A DNA stretch of 64,000 bases from Planctomycetota bacterium (GCA_023417655.1 JAEZFD010000040.1:1-64000), one strand, 5' to 3'; shown: positions 35,776 through 46,057, numbered from the stretch's first letter. A program made the numbers and translations. The notes: generated from the letters alone by a model not told the origin.

Positions 35776-36043
35776 GGTGACACCAGTTCCCCAAAAAGCA
35801 GTTGAACTCTCAGGCAGGGGCCGACACGTCGCCGGACCTGATGCAGCCTGATCATCGAGGGAGACAAGCCGGTCAAGAATGGCTTGTGACCCCCTATCAG
35901 TTACTGACATTGAGTTGCCATGAATCCGCCAATTCAGCAGAAGAATTCTTCGGACTCGTTTGAAGTCCGAACGATCAAAGGTGCTTGACCGGAGGGGTTT
36001 ACTTCGGCATGGTGCGAGTTGATTTTTTTTGCAAAGAGGCCGA

Positions 36044-36424
36044 ATGGACGAGGAACCGCAATCCTCGTGGCGGGAACGTGAGTCGCTGTTTCTCTGTCAC
36101 GAGCCTTACAGAACACAACTTGACACCTTGGCGAACCACTGGGTCGAAGGGGCGCTTAATCATGAGGAAATGGCCCTGGAGATGTGGAAAGTGAAGCTGG
36201 CACTTCTTGCGCCCCAGTCCAATCGTCGTCAGCAGAACTCGGGAAGCTGGTTTCGCTCGAAACGGAACCTGAAGGACGTTGAGGAGGAACTGAACTGTCT
36301 GGCCACTGCCGTCTGCAACAGGGCCGACGACCGGGAGAAGGAGCAGGCCACCCCGGAAATGCGGCTCAAATGTCTGTACTGGTATCTCGATCAGGTTCAG
36401 GACAGGTGGGGACACCAGCGATAG
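36044..36424 (+). CDS. hypothetical protein
   Basis: A 126-aa soluble helical protein with several Trp and Cys residues and no recognised domain. It is one of few plus-strand genes here and stands between minus-strand units. The ribosome-binding site is weak (GCAAAGAGG about 8 bases upstream). Confidence 0.5.
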   Translation: MDEEPQSSWRERESLFLCHEPYRTQLDTLANHWVEGALNHEEMALEMWKVKLALLAPQSNRRQQNSGSWFRSKRNLKDVEEELNCLATAVCNRADDREKEQATPEMRLKCLYWYLDQVQDRWGHQR

Positions 36425-36598
36425 GAGGCGAGGGGAGATCGCCCGAAAGTGTTGTAGAATTCGGGCGTCACAGGAGGGAACGAACCATGCACACTCCCCA
36501 TACAAAAACGCCCCAGCCCCCCCATGACGTTTCCGCATGAGGAGGAGGGGCGTTAATGCAAGATTGCCGGTCCTGTTGCCGCTGACGCAGGAAGGAGG

Positions 36599-38239
36599 TT
36601 ACGGTGTCTCCGGCTGTAATGGTTGATGGGTCAGCCGCAGTCCGACACCGCTTTGCCGGGGTTGCTGCGGATATTTCGACATCTGCGTCGGCCGACACCA
36701 TGTTTCATCATAGCACCAGCAACCGCCACGAATCTCATACTGATCCGGCCCTGCTGTCACCAGCTCGAATACGTTGCCGTACATATCGTACAACCCATAA
36801 TGGTGCGGCTGCTTGCTGCCGACCGGATGGGTACGGAGTTCACCATTGGTCTTGTACCAGGCGACCTTGTCGAGTTCTTCCGTCGTGAGTCTCTCCATCG
36901 TTTTTGCATTCTCGCCAGCAGCCGCCCGTTGCCATTCCTGTGCTGTTGGAATCCGCAGGGGGAGACCGACCAGTTGGCTGAACCGCTCACCAAAGGCGAT
37001 GGCATCCAGTGGCGTAATGCTGTCGACCGGCAGATCGTCTCCCCTGAAGTCACTTGGGTTCAGAGGATCGGCGACCCCTTCGATCGGCAGACCGACCTTT
37101 TTCCAGACGGCTTGAGTCACTTCCGTCCGCATCAGCCATTGACCGGAATTTGCATCTGTCTCCCCCGGAATCCAGACAAATTCAATGGGAGTCCCGATCT
37201 GCGGAAACGTCACGGCATGAATCTGCCCTGCCACCGGGTTCTCCGGAAAAAAAACCTGCCTGGCGGGAACGACCGGTTCTGGTGTCACATCCGGATCAGC
37301 AGGAGACACGGCCACCACGGTATTGGCAACCGCCGTGGCTTGCTCTCGCTCCCGGAAAGACCAGCCCACGATCACGGGGATGGACAGGAGACCGAGTCCC
37401 AAGGCCACTTTCGCCTTCGTGGAGATTCCCACCAGCTGATCGGGTTTCACCGATTCCATGCAGGCCGCTTCCAGTCCCGGATGCAGGATTCCCGTGGGAA
37501 CAGGGCGTCCTTGCACGAGGTAAGGCACCGCATTCAGCATTCGGTCTTGATGCGCCGCGAACGTTTCATACGGGGTGGAGCAAACCAGCAGCAGTCCAAG
37601 CCCATTCAATGTCACCGGAATTCCACGCCGGGAAAGGCTCTCTCGCAATCTTCTGCGAGCAGTCTTCAATTTGTTCGAAACTTCGTTCTCACTGACGCCG
37701 CGTGCGGTTGCAATCTCTTTCACGCTGGCCTGTTCGAAGTAGATCATTCTTACACAGTCCCGCTCGAGCGGTGGAAGATTCTCCACCGCTTCCTGGACAA
37801 TCGTCCGCTGGGGGTCATTAAAAAACATCTCCCTGACGGACTGTTCACGGCCCGAAAACGATTCGAGAGGATCCATGTTCGTCATCTCCTTTCCTTTCTC
37901 CTTTCGCGTGATCTTTTTCGATCTTCTCCAAATGCATCGCTTCAGCCATTGCCTGATTTGTGAATCCGGAACCTTCACAATTTCCGTTGTCCTTCGGACA
38001 CATTCCGCCCAGACACGATTGATCAGATCCCAAGGCTCATCCTTGTGGAATTTCCTGATCTGATGGCGTCCGATTTCGTACAAGAGAAGGATGAACTCCA
38101 CGTTGGCTTGCCTGATGAGTTCCGAATCCGAACCTAGTTGGCCTGCTTGGGAGATCTGTTGCAACAACGCCTTGGGGTCAGAATTCCCGAGACTTACCTG
38201 CCCCTTTTTCAACGCCTGAATTTCGGATTCGATGCTCAT
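36599..38239 (-). CDS. sigma factor fused to a formylglycine-generating-enzyme-like domain
   Basis: A 546-aa composite protein. Residues about 45-210 are a sigma-70/ECF-like module with region 2 (LIRQANVEFILLLYEIGRHQIRKF area) and region 4 (LPPLERDCVRMIYFEQASVKEIATARGVSENEVSNKL, in pieces). A membrane segment is near 273-292 (TKAKVALGLGLLSIPVIVGW). The rest is a SUMF1/FGE-sulfatase-type domain: WLMRTEVTQAVWKKVG, LPVDSITPLDAIAFGERFS, then YDMYGNVFELV and RGGCWCYDETWCRP. The predicted topology puts sigma in the cytoplasm and FGE outside, so a one-protein sensor is plausible. Whether it still makes formylglycine is unknown. Confidence 0.85.
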   Translation of the reverse strand: MSIESEIQALKKGQVSLGNSDPKALLQQISQAGQLGSDSELIRQANVEFILLLYEIGRHQIRKFHKDEPWDLINRVWAECVRRTTEIVKVPDSQIRQWLKRCIWRRSKKITRKEKGKEMTNMDPLESFSGREQSVREMFFNDPQRTIVQEAVENLPPLERDCVRMIYFEQASVKEIATARGVSENEVSNKLKTARRRLRESLSRRGIPVTLNGLGLLLVCSTPYETFAAHQDRMLNAVPYLVQGRPVPTGILHPGLEAACMESVKPDQLVGISTKAKVALGLGLLSIPVIVGWSFREREQATAVANTVVAVSPADPDVTPEPVVPARQVFFPENPVAGQIHAVTFPQIGTPIEFVWIPGETDANSGQWLMRTEVTQAVWKKVGLPIEGVADPLNPSDFRGDDLPVDSITPLDAIAFGERFSQLVGLPLRIPTAQEWQRAAAGENAKTMERLTTEELDKVAWYKTNGELRTHPVGSKQPHHYGLYDMYGNVFELVTAGPDQYEIRGGCWCYDETWCRPTQMSKYPQQPRQSGVGLRLTHQPLQPETP

Positions 38240-38533
38240 TTGATGTTCCTCGTGTGATGGGGAAACCGGGGCAATGAATTCGTTTTATCGGTGCCGTGTT
38301 GCCTCGTTCAGGGGCGGTTGGTTCAGTCCGTTCTTGATCAGCCCGCTGCTGTGCGTAGAATCGGAATTGATTCGCAGGAGACTCACGCCTCCGGATCACC
38401 CGAGTTGAGGGTGCTCAATCGTTACTGACATTGGGAGGTGGCTGATCTGCCACAAATCTGGAAAAAGCAAAAATTTTCACCAAACGAAACCGTTACGCAG
38501 GCCCACAGTCAGCCACAACCATTGTTGCAGAAG

Positions 38534-39145
38534 TTACTTGCATTGCAGAGACTGCTTCTCATCAAGTTCATTCCGAATCACAGTTTTCTGCCTCAGCGAC
38601 TGGTACAGCGTCTCCCGGCTGATGCCGAATTCGCGGGCGAGCGCCGCTTTGCTTTCGCCGGAAGCGGATCTGCGGGCCAGTTCTTCGATCTGGTCAGGGG
38701 AGAGTTTTTTCTTGCGGCCGCGATAGACGCCCCGCTGTTTCGCCAGGGCGATTCCTTCCCGCTGGCGTTCCCGGATGAGATCCCGTTCAAACTGGGCGAC
38801 CGCTCCCAGCACGCTGAGCATGAGATGCGACATCGAACTGTCCTGCCCGGTGAAGGTCAGGTTCTCCTTGCGGAACGCGACCGCGATCCCCTTGCGGGTG
38901 AAGGATTGCACCAGTTGCCGCAGGTCATCGACGTTGCGGGCCAGCCGGTCCATGCTGTGCACAACAATGGTGTCCCCTTCGCGGGCGTAGCTTTGCAGCT
39001 CGTGCAACACGGGCCGGGCGGTGTCCTTCCCGGAGGCTTTCTCCAGAAACACCCGGTCGAGCGGTTCCCCGTCCAGTTGCCGGTCGGGGTTCTGAATCTC
39101 GCTGCTGACTCGCACATATCCGATTCGTTGCCCCTTGATAGCCAT
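38534..39145 (-). CDS. serine recombinase (resolvase/invertase family)
   Basis: A 203-aa resolvase. The nucleophile serine is in IGYVRVSS (S14), with the partner-Arg motif DRLARN and a C-terminal helix-turn-helix (SKAALAREFGISRETLYQSL). The size fits Tn3-type or plasmid resolvases; it could resolve plasmid multimers of this element. It lies 7 bases from the PIN-domain gene, so it is co-transcribed with the toxin-antitoxin module. Confidence 0.9.
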   Translation of the reverse strand: MAIKGQRIGYVRVSSEIQNPDRQLDGEPLDRVFLEKASGKDTARPVLHELQSYAREGDTIVVHSMDRLARNVDDLRQLVQSFTRKGIAVAFRKENLTFTGQDSSMSHLMLSVLGAVAQFERDLIRERQREGIALAKQRGVYRGRKKKLSPDQIEELARRSASGESKAALAREFGISRETLYQSLRQKTVIRNELDEKQSLQCK

Positions 39146-39151
39146 TGCCGG

Positions 39152-39547
39152 TCAGCGGATCTGGATGATCTTCAAGCCGAGGTCCAGTTCCGACCAGGCA
39201 CGATCGGCCGTGACCACAGCGGCGTTTCGGGACAGGCCCAAGGCCAGGCAGGCACAGTCGGCCAAAGAGAGGCCGGATTGCCGCGTTGCCTGATGGACTG
39301 AAGCTGTCAGCAGGGCCAGTTCCTGATCGAGCGGAACCACGCGCCGGACCATCGGGACAACGACCGGCTCGATCTGCTCTTTCGGAAAGCCATGATGGAA
39401 AAGCCGGTGGGCCACTTCCACCAGATTGACCGCCGACAGTTCACAGGAATTGCCATAGGCGGCGACCTTCTGCCAGCCCGGTTCACGACGGATCAGGCAG
39501 ATCAGGGCTGAGGCGTCCAGCACCACATCAACGCAGCGAGTCATCAC
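39152..39547 (-). CDS. PIN-domain ribonuclease toxin (VapC-like)
   Basis: A 131-aa PIN-domain nuclease with the usual acidic residues: D11 (VVLDASAL), E44 (NLVEVAHR), D97 (LSLADCACLA) and D115 (VVTADRAW). It would cleave tRNA or rRNA when the partner antitoxin is degraded. Its start overlaps the antitoxin end by 20 bases. It probably stabilises the element. Confidence 0.88.
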   Translation of the reverse strand: MMTRCVDVVLDASALICLIRREPGWQKVAAYGNSCELSAVNLVEVAHRLFHHGFPKEQIEPVVVPMVRRVVPLDQELALLTASVHQATRQSGLSLADCACLALGLSRNAAVVTADRAWSELDLGLKIIQIR

Positions 39548-39779
39548 TCTTCCGTGCTGCCAGCAGTTCCTGCGTCAGATCGACATCATCGCCGGGAATG
39601 TAGGAGCGAACCCGTTCCTGGACCCGCTCCAGCGCTTTTGCAGCGGTAAGGATTTCAATTCCGTCCGTTCCCCCCAGCAGAACGACCTCTGCACCTTCCG
39701 CCAATCCATATTGCCTGCGAAGTTCTGCCGGAATCAAGACCCGCCCCGCATCAGCCATTTTCGTCCGTATCCAATCCAT
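39528..39779 (-). CDS. AbrB-fold antitoxin (VapB-like)
   Basis: An 83-aa antitoxin with a swapped-hairpin AbrB DNA-binding domain (TKMADAGRVLIPAELRRQYGLAEGAEVVLLG, in pieces) and a C-terminal toxin-binding tail. It precedes and overlaps the PIN toxin gene. Confidence 0.85.
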   Translation of the reverse strand: MDWIRTKMADAGRVLIPAELRRQYGLAEGAEVVLLGGTDGIEILTAAKALERVQERVRSYIPGDDVDLTQELLAARKSDDSLR

Positions 39780-40165
39780 TGCGTCAACTCACATTCGTTG
39801 TGTCACTCCCGTTCAGATTGCCACAAGTGGGAGGGGAACGTCAACAACTTCCTGAATTGCCAATCAAGGGCAATTCGACAACTGTCAGGCGAGGTCATGG
39901 AAGCCCGTTGACAGTTGTCAGGAATCCCCGATTCGGACTTCATCTGACATTGGATTCCGGTCGGATCGAATCCGTCAGATTCGGGTGTAGCCTATGTGGA
40001 CAGGTTGAAATGGCATCATGGCTTTGCACGACCGGTCGATGCTCGAACCGGTCCGGTCATTCCCTTCGGAACTTCGTGGTCAGATTCGCATTTAACCGGG
40101 ACGAACGGGAGTTGATCCGAGCCAACTATAGGGGGCGAATCGACGTCACTTCCGCTGCTGATTGC
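39780..40165. other. gap without a supported gene
   Basis: About 385 bases upstream of the antitoxin. Contains the presumed promoter for the resolvase/toxin-antitoxin unit; I found no convincing reading frame. Confidence 0.4.
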
Positions 40166-40167
40166 TT

Positions 40168-40377
40168 TCAATCGCAGGCATTTACCCTTGATCGGAAGGC
40201 ACTTCCCTCTGGCGACGCCGGATCAGGTATCCGCTCGCCAGGGCAATAGCAAATTGTGTTGTAGTTTTGGGCATTTGCCGATGCGGAATTCACGATAATC
40301 AAAACAGCTGCTGCAATCGTTCCCAATCCCAAACGGACGCCGTACTGCCTTTGGGCTGAAATCAGTCGTTGGATCAT
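40168..40377 (-). CDS. small secreted protein
   Basis: A 69-aa product with a plausible signal peptide (RLGLGTIAAAVLIIVNSASANA) and a short mature part containing three cysteines (CYC and a terminal C). AAAGGTGG lies 8 bases upstream of the ATG. Unrecognised; it could be a periplasmic peptide of the element. Confidence 0.5.
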   Translation of the reverse strand: MIQRLISAQRQYGVRLGLGTIAAAVLIIVNSASANAQNYNTICYCPGERIPDPASPEGSAFRSRVNACD

Positions 40378-40565
40378 GCTTTGCCACCTTTGACGTGTGA
40401 TCTCACACGAATGGTGCCAGAAATAGGTAGAAAGCGCAACAAGATAAATTTCCTCTCACTGGACGCCTCACTTCCTGCCATCAAGGTGCTCTGGCAGCAA
40501 CTTAATCTCAATCTCAAACAGTCATTCGCGGGTGCGGCGATTGCATCGCTCATTGCGCTGGTTCG

Positions 40566-43500
40566 TTAAGACCGGCTCGGTTCCAGTTCCCGGCGGCTGT
40601 GGGTGACCAGATCGCGGTAGCGGGTTGGTTCGGGGTTTGCTGGCCCTTCATCGGTGTCGAGTAAAGCCGGGTCTGGTAGCGGGAACGCCTCATTCGGGAT
40701 CGGGTCTATGTTGGTTTCCGGGGTGGCAATCTGGCCTGTTCTACGTTGAATCCGTAGCGTGATCGGTTCTTCTGCTGTGGTGCCCGGGCGGTGGCTGCGC
40801 TGGACGGAGTTTTCAATGGTATTGGAGGCTTTCAGGTTTTTGATCCGCTGGGCCAGTTCCGAAGTGGTGATCTGGTCGCCTTCGGCAGGCTGCGCGGTGG
40901 CGGAGAGTTTGGCCTTGAGCTGGTCGCGGAGTTCGGTGAGCTGTGACAGGTAGGCATCATGTGTGAACGGCTGGCCGAGACGCTGCTGGTAGTCGCGGAA
41001 ATGGGATTGGGCGAGCATGATCTCCTGCTGGACGCGGGCGGCGTCATGAGGATAGCCATTGGCGATCCGTTCCAGTGCGTTGAGGACCGCGCGCGGTCCT
41101 TGATGGTCCTTGGAGAGTGCCGACGTGCGGGTAATGGCTCCTTCCAGATAGACATCGGGCGGAAAACCGGGGTGGACGATGACGCCGAAATTCAGTCCAC
41201 AATAGTTGCCGAGTTGAACCCGTTTCGATTCATTCACCAGCAGCGGGAGTGCTTCCAGCCGTTTGCCGAGAGCCGTGGGAAGATCGTCGCGGGAAACCGG
41301 ACGATGGCCGATTGCAACCGGATCGTCTGCGTGCTGCTCGATGGTCTCGCAATCGGCGGTGAGTTTTTCCAGGCGGTTGGTCTGGCTGGCGATGAACAGG
41401 GGAAGTTCGCGGACGTTGCGGCGGGCGATGTATTGTTCATCAAGGTGATTCTTCTTGAGGAGCGTTAATCGCTGGAGTTCGGCATCGGCTTCCGCCAGCG
41501 TCAGCACGGCCGGGTTGCCGGAAGCGATCGCCTTCACTTCCGCATAGCTCAGCTCCTGACCGCCGATATCCTCAGCCCGGCGCGAAACACAATCCCCGCT
41601 CATCACCTGGCTGATGAACCGGGCCTTCGTCTCCAGTGCCTGCCACATATAGGCATCAAAACTCCCTTCGGTAACGTAACGGTAGATCGCCACTTCCGGG
41701 TTCTCGTTCCCCTGCCGGAGAATGCGGCCGTCCCGCTGTTCCACTTCGGCGGGCTTCCACGGGGCATCCAGATGATGCAGGGCAATCAGCCGTTTCTGGA
41801 CGTTCGTCCCGGTTCCCATCTTGGCCGTGGAGCCGATCAGCACCCGCACCGTCCCTTGCCGGACCTTCTCAAACAGGGCCTGTTTCTTGGCATCGCTCTC
41901 CGCATCGCCGATGCTGGCAATCTGCTGCCGGGGAATGCCATGAGCCACAAGTTTGTGAATAATCTCCTCATAGGGTGAGTACCCCCATGCGGTCGGGTTG
42001 ACTCCCATATCGGCGAAGATCATCTGCGTGCCGCGCGTCGGGGTCGATTCCTGCCAGATGTTCACGACATTCTCCACCAGCCGGTTCACCTTCGATTCCG
42101 GGAAGTCCGGCGCCGTCCCCTCCAGCATCCTTGCATCGGTCGCCAGTTTGCGGCCATCCGTGGTGATCGCCAGGGCATTGTCGATGCGGGGATCGATCTT
42201 TTCCGATCGAATCCGTTCGTAGCGCTGCACCAGCTCCCGCTGCAACAGCATCTGCTCGTCCGACATCGGGCAGGCGATGACTTCCGGCTTGCCCCCTTTC
42301 AGCTTCGGTCGCGGCAGGTTGAGCATGTCGGCGGACTGCACGTCGGAAAATGCCCGGAACATCTGTTGCAGCTCCGGCAGGTTGGTGAATTTCGCAAACC
42401 GTGAACGCTGCCGCAGGCCGCCGCCATCCGGGGAGATTTCCATCGTGTCGATGACTTCGCCGAACGTCGCCGCCCAGGCATCGAAATGCTCGATCCTCCG
42501 GCTTTGCAGGCCGCGCGGGTCGAGGAACCGCTGCATCGTGTACATCTCGACCATCGTATTGCTGATCGGTGTTCCGGTGGCGAACGTGACGCCGTGGGCC
42601 GCATGTTGCCCATCGAGATACCGGGCCTTCATATAGACATCGAACGCCCGTTCGCTCCCGCCGGTCTGGATGCCGGCGACCCGCTCCATCTTGGTCGGCG
42701 TCTCCAGATTCTTGAAATAGTGGGCCTCGTCGACAAACACATGGTCGACGCCGAGTTCATCAAAGACCAGACCGTCATCCTTCTTCTCACCCGCCAGCAG
42801 GTTCTTGAGCCGTTCGGCCCGGGCGGCCTTCTGTTTCTCAATCGTCTTGATGAGGTTGCGGTTCGATCCCCGGTCGGCGGCGTGTTCGATGAGGAGCTGG
42901 TCGTACTCTTCAATCTGCTCGCGGAGGAACTGCTCCTGATAGTCCCGCGACATGCCGATCCGCTCGAAGCTGGAATGGGTGACGATGATGCCGTCCCATT
43001 CTCCGCTGGCGATTTTGGCCGTCAGCATCTTGCGACGCTCTTTCGTAAAATCCTCCTTGCCGGCGACGAGCAGCTTGGCGTTGGGATAAAGCTGCATGAA
43101 CTCGCGGGCGAACTGCTCCAGCAGGTGATTCGGAACGACATAGATCGGCTTGTGAATCAGTCCGGCCTGTTTCATCTTCATCCCGGTGGCCGCCATCGTG
43201 AAGGTCTTGCCAGCTCCGACGACATGCGCCAACAGCGTATTGCCGCTGCTCATCCCCCGCCAGACGGCATCCTTCTGGTGCGGCCGGAGCGAGACCGACT
43301 GGTTCATGCCGGGGAAGTCGAGATGGGAACCGTCGAACTGCCGGGGCCGTAGGTTGTTGAAATTGTCGTTGTAGAGGCGGACCAGCCGTTCCGTCCGGTC
43401 GGGATCGGCGAACACCCAGGAGCGGAACCGTTCCTTGATTGCCTTCTGCTTCTCGCGGGCCGCCAGTGTCGCTTCCTGATTGACGACCCGTTCCTCCCGG

Positions 43501-45740
43501 TCCCCGTGATCGATCGTGTCGTAGATCGTGGGGGATTTCATGTTGAGGGCCAGTTCCAGCAGCGAAGTCCCGTTGGCCCGTGGTGTGCCGAACTCGGAGG
43601 TGGCGGCAACCGATGCCTTGGCGGCGTAATCGGCATCAAGGCTCCAGACCGCATCCTTCTTGAGATACGAGACCGGCACGGAGGAGGGTTCCACCCGGAA
43701 CAGGTCGGCCGAGAAGAACTGAATATCGGATTCGGGAATCCAGGGGGCACCGAGGTTGGCGTCAATGTCGCCGGGAAGGACATCTTCCGGCTGGACGTTT
43801 TGCAGGGCTTCGGCATTGCGGGCATAGTGGGAACCGGCCTGCTGGGCAACGGCCAGTTTTTCGCGGACGTTGCCGGAGAGGTAGACATCAGCCGTTTCCC
43901 ACTTGCCGGTCTGGGGATCGTTGAAGATCAGATCCCCCAGTTCCTCAATGACCTGTGTTTCCGGCTTGCCGTACAGCTTCGCAATGAAATCGGGAAAGAC
44001 CGCACCATGCTGGTTGAGTGAGACGAGCAGCCCTTCTTCGGCGCTCTGCACCCGTGTGATGGGGGGCGTTTTCCCGACGACATCGCGGGACATGATGGCT
44101 GCTTTCGTCCCCTTGCCGGTGGTCTCATCGTAATCTTCCAGCGACATGACGAGCATCGCATCGGGATCGTCCCGGAACTTGACGAGGTTCGGCATCCGGC
44201 GAATGATCGTGCCGTCCCTGGTTTCGCTGAAGGTGGTCTTGTTGATCGGCCCGTAGGCCATCAGGAACCGGTCGTAGATCCGGTTCAGCTCGCGGCGGGC
44301 ACGGTCGCGATGCTCTTCCGGCCAGCCTTCATTCTGCGATTGCAGGACGCAGCGGGCCTTGTCCCGCAGTTCGATGAGAGCAGCCAGCCTGCGGCCGGTC
44401 ATCGTGCCATCGGAGCGAAGTTTCGTGCCGCTATAGACGACCGGCACCCCTTCCCCTCCCTCGATCTGATGAATCACTCGGTCATCGCTGACAAAGAAAC
44501 TCCCTTCGCCGATATGACGTTCCAGCGGCGGTGGAACGAACGCCGGGGCTGGCGGGGTTTCTGGCTTCGATGCTTGGATTGGAGCAAACTTCGGCAGTTG
44601 GCCGATCGCCTGTTTGAGCTGTTCGGCCAGATCGCCGTTGCTTTCGACGCTGAACCCGTCACCGCCATAGAGCGTGTCCTTGCGGGACCAGTTCCCCAGC
44701 ACCATGTCGGGTTGGTTCAGGAAATAGCGGTTGACCGAGACTTCGGCCCCATCAATGGCAAGTGGAGCCACCCCCAGCCAGTCGGGATCGATATGACAGG
44801 CCGGTTCGCCCGGTGTCCGCTTCCGCAGAAACACGATATCGGTGACGACGGCGGTCCCTTCCCGCTTGAACGCATCGGACGGCAGCCGGATCGCTCCCAC
44901 GAAATCAGCCCGGTCGGCCAGATATTCGCGGATGGCAGCGTTCTGCTTGTCGAGCGTGTAATGCGACGTGACGAGCGCCAGCACTCCCCCAGGCTTGAGG
45001 GCATCGACCGATTTGGCGAAGAAATAATCGTGCAGCGAGAATTTCTGACCGTGATGGTCGAGCTTGAGATCGGAAAACGGGACATTGCCGATGACGGCGT
45101 CGATGCGGTTTTCCGGGAGTCTGGTATCGCGGTAGCTTTCAATACGGATGTCGTGGCGGGGATGGATCGCTTTGGCGATGCGGCCGGAAATGGAATCGAG
45201 TTCCACTCCGATGAACCGATGCCCCGGCTGGCCGTAGGCCAGAAAGTTGCCGATGCCGCAGCCCGGCTCCAGAAGCGTCGCCTGATCGGGAATGCCCAGT
45301 CGACCGATGGCGTCATGAATCCCCTTGATGACCATCGGCGACGTATAGAACGCATTGAATGTGGTGCGTTTGGCACTGTCATATTCAGTCGGGGTGAGGA
45401 GCGATTTCAGTTCGTCCCCGAGTACCTGCCAGCCTGCCTCGCGGTATCTGCCGGTGACAGGATCGGGGAACAGGCTGAGGGCGACCGGCCCGAAGCCGGA
45501 GAACTTCGCAAGAGTTTGTTTCTCATTATCGTTGGCGAACCGGCGTTCCTGCTCAAGGGCTTTCAGAGTGCGAATGGCGGCGATGATGTCGCGGGCCTTC
45601 GTCTTTTCACCGCTTGCCATGCCGGCAGGCACCAGCATGGTGTCGGAGGGAAGGTCTTTCGCGGGAACCGGCTTGGGGGGCGGTTTGGCGACCGGGGCGG
45701 GAGTGTCGAACAGGCTGGGCTGGTGTTTACGACGGCTCAG
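40566..45740 (-). CDS. N6-DNA methylase/SNF2-family helicase fusion
   Basis: A protein of about 1,720 aa of the kind found on conjugative plasmids and ICEs. The N-terminal half is an adenine-specific methyltransferase: motif I (LEPGCGIGNFLAY) and motif IV NVPF in place of NPPF/Y. The C-terminal half is an SF2/SNF2 helicase: HVVGAGKTFTMAATG (Walker A), VFVDEAHYFKN (DEAH) and a C-terminal RQGNENPEV box (motif VI region). Its role may be to modify and remodel transferred DNA against restriction. The open frame reaches up to 46169, but the extra ~143 residues are low-complexity and collide with the well-formed gene 45737-46057, so I place the start at the CTG (45740) that overlaps that gene's TGA, or at the first later ATG (45638). 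The exact start is uncertain. Confidence 0.82.
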   Translation of the reverse strand: MSRRKHQPSLFDTPAPVAKPPPKPVPAKDLPSDTMLVPAGMASGEKTKARDIIAAIRTLKALEQERRFANDNEKQTLAKFSGFGPVALSLFPDPVTGRYREAGWQVLGDELKSLLTPTEYDSAKRTTFNAFYTSPMVIKGIHDAIGRLGIPDQATLLEPGCGIGNFLAYGQPGHRFIGVELDSISGRIAKAIHPRHDIRIESYRDTRLPENRIDAVIGNVPFSDLKLDHHGQKFSLHDYFFAKSVDALKPGGVLALVTSHYTLDKQNAAIREYLADRADFVGAIRLPSDAFKREGTAVVTDIVFLRKRTPGEPACHIDPDWLGVAPLAIDGAEVSVNRYFLNQPDMVLGNWSRKDTLYGGDGFSVESNGDLAEQLKQAIGQLPKFAPIQASKPETPPAPAFVPPPLERHIGEGSFFVSDDRVIHQIEGGEGVPVVYSGTKLRSDGTMTGRRLAALIELRDKARCVLQSQNEGWPEEHRDRARRELNRIYDRFLMAYGPINKTTFSETRDGTIIRRMPNLVKFRDDPDAMLVMSLEDYDETTGKGTKAAIMSRDVVGKTPPITRVQSAEEGLLVSLNQHGAVFPDFIAKLYGKPETQVIEELGDLIFNDPQTGKWETADVYLSGNVREKLAVAQQAGSHYARNAEALQNVQPEDVLPGDIDANLGAPWIPESDIQFFSADLFRVEPSSVPVSYLKKDAVWSLDADYAAKASVAATSEFGTPRANGTSLLELALNMKSPTIYDTIDHGDREERVVNQEATLAAREKQKAIKERFRSWVFADPDRTERLVRLYNDNFNNLRPRQFDGSHLDFPGMNQSVSLRPHQKDAVWRGMSSGNTLLAHVVGAGKTFTMAATGMKMKQAGLIHKPIYVVPNHLLEQFAREFMQLYPNAKLLVAGKEDFTKERRKMLTAKIASGEWDGIIVTHSSFERIGMSRDYQEQFLREQIEEYDQLLIEHAADRGSNRNLIKTIEKQKAARAERLKNLLAGEKKDDGLVFDELGVDHVFVDEAHYFKNLETPTKMERVAGIQTGGSERAFDVYMKARYLDGQHAAHGVTFATGTPISNTMVEMYTMQRFLDPRGLQSRRIEHFDAWAATFGEVIDTMEISPDGGGLRQRSRFAKFTNLPELQQMFRAFSDVQSADMLNLPRPKLKGGKPEVIACPMSDEQMLLQRELVQRYERIRSEKIDPRIDNALAITTDGRKLATDARMLEGTAPDFPESKVNRLVENVVNIWQESTPTRGTQMIFADMGVNPTAWGYSPYEEIIHKLVAHGIPRQQIASIGDAESDAKKQALFEKVRQGTVRVLIGSTAKMGTGTNVQKRLIALHHLDAPWKPAEVEQRDGRILRQGNENPEVAIYRYVTEGSFDAYMWQALETKARFISQVMSGDCVSRRAEDIGGQELSYAEVKAIASGNPAVLTLAEADAELQRLTLLKKNHLDEQYIARRNVRELPLFIASQTNRLEKLTADCETIEQHADDPVAIGHRPVSRDDLPTALGKRLEALPLLVNESKRVQLGNYCGLNFGVIVHPGFPPDVYLEGAITRTSALSKDHQGPRAVLNALERIANGYPHDAARVQQEIMLAQSHFRDYQQRLGQPFTHDAYLSQLTELRDQLKAKLSATAQPAEGDQITTSELAQRIKNLKASNTIENSVQRSHRPGTTAEEPITLRIQRRTGQIATPETNIDPIPNEAFPLPDPALLDTDEGPANPEPTRYRDLVTHSRRELEPSRS

Positions 45741-46057
45741 GTTGTCGGTGTGTGACGGCGAAGGAAGTTCATCGCGTCGTCGAGTGAACAGGCTTCGTCG
45801 TGGTTGTCCTCCGTCGAGATGGAAGCGATCCGATGCTCCAGTTCCTGCACTTCCAGTTCCAGTGCTTCGCTGCGACGTTGCAACGGGTCGCTGTCCGGTC
45901 GGCTGCGCGACAGTTCCGCCTGTCTCTGCTCGTGGTCGGTCTTGAGTTCGAGGGCCAGCCTGTTCATCGTCGAGAGCAGTTTCCGCTGGCGGCGGAGTTG
46001 TTCGTGCAGAATCGGTTGCTGTTCCAGCAGGCTGAGAATGATCGTCTTGTAATGCAT
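45737..46057 (-). CDS. coiled-coil protein coupled to the methylase/helicase gene
   Basis: A 106-aa protein dominated by heptad-like helices (LLEQQPILHEQLRRQRKLLSTMNRLALELKTDHE in pieces, then LELEVQELEHRIA). GGAAAG lies 8 bases upstream of the ATG at 46057, a better ribosome-binding site than anything before the longer frame used by the neighbour. Its stop TGA overlaps the putative CTG start of the methylase/helicase. No family recognised. Confidence 0.62.
   Translation of the reverse strand: MHYKTIILSLLEQQPILHEQLRRQRKLLSTMNRLALELKTDHEQRQAELSRSRPDSDPLQRRSEALELEVQELEHRIASISTEDNHDEACSLDDAMNFLRRHTPTT

Noticed and set aside
36623..37963. 446-codon plus-strand frame antisense to the sigma-FGE protein
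   Set aside because: Composition is Arg/His/Pro-rich with no domain; the opposite strand has recognisable domains.
35900..38433. 13-base direct repeat GTTACTGACATTG at 35900 and 38421 flanking the sigma-FGE region
   Set aside because: A 13-base match is expected by chance in a window of this size and the flanks do not align, so it is not evidence of a transposon or res sites.
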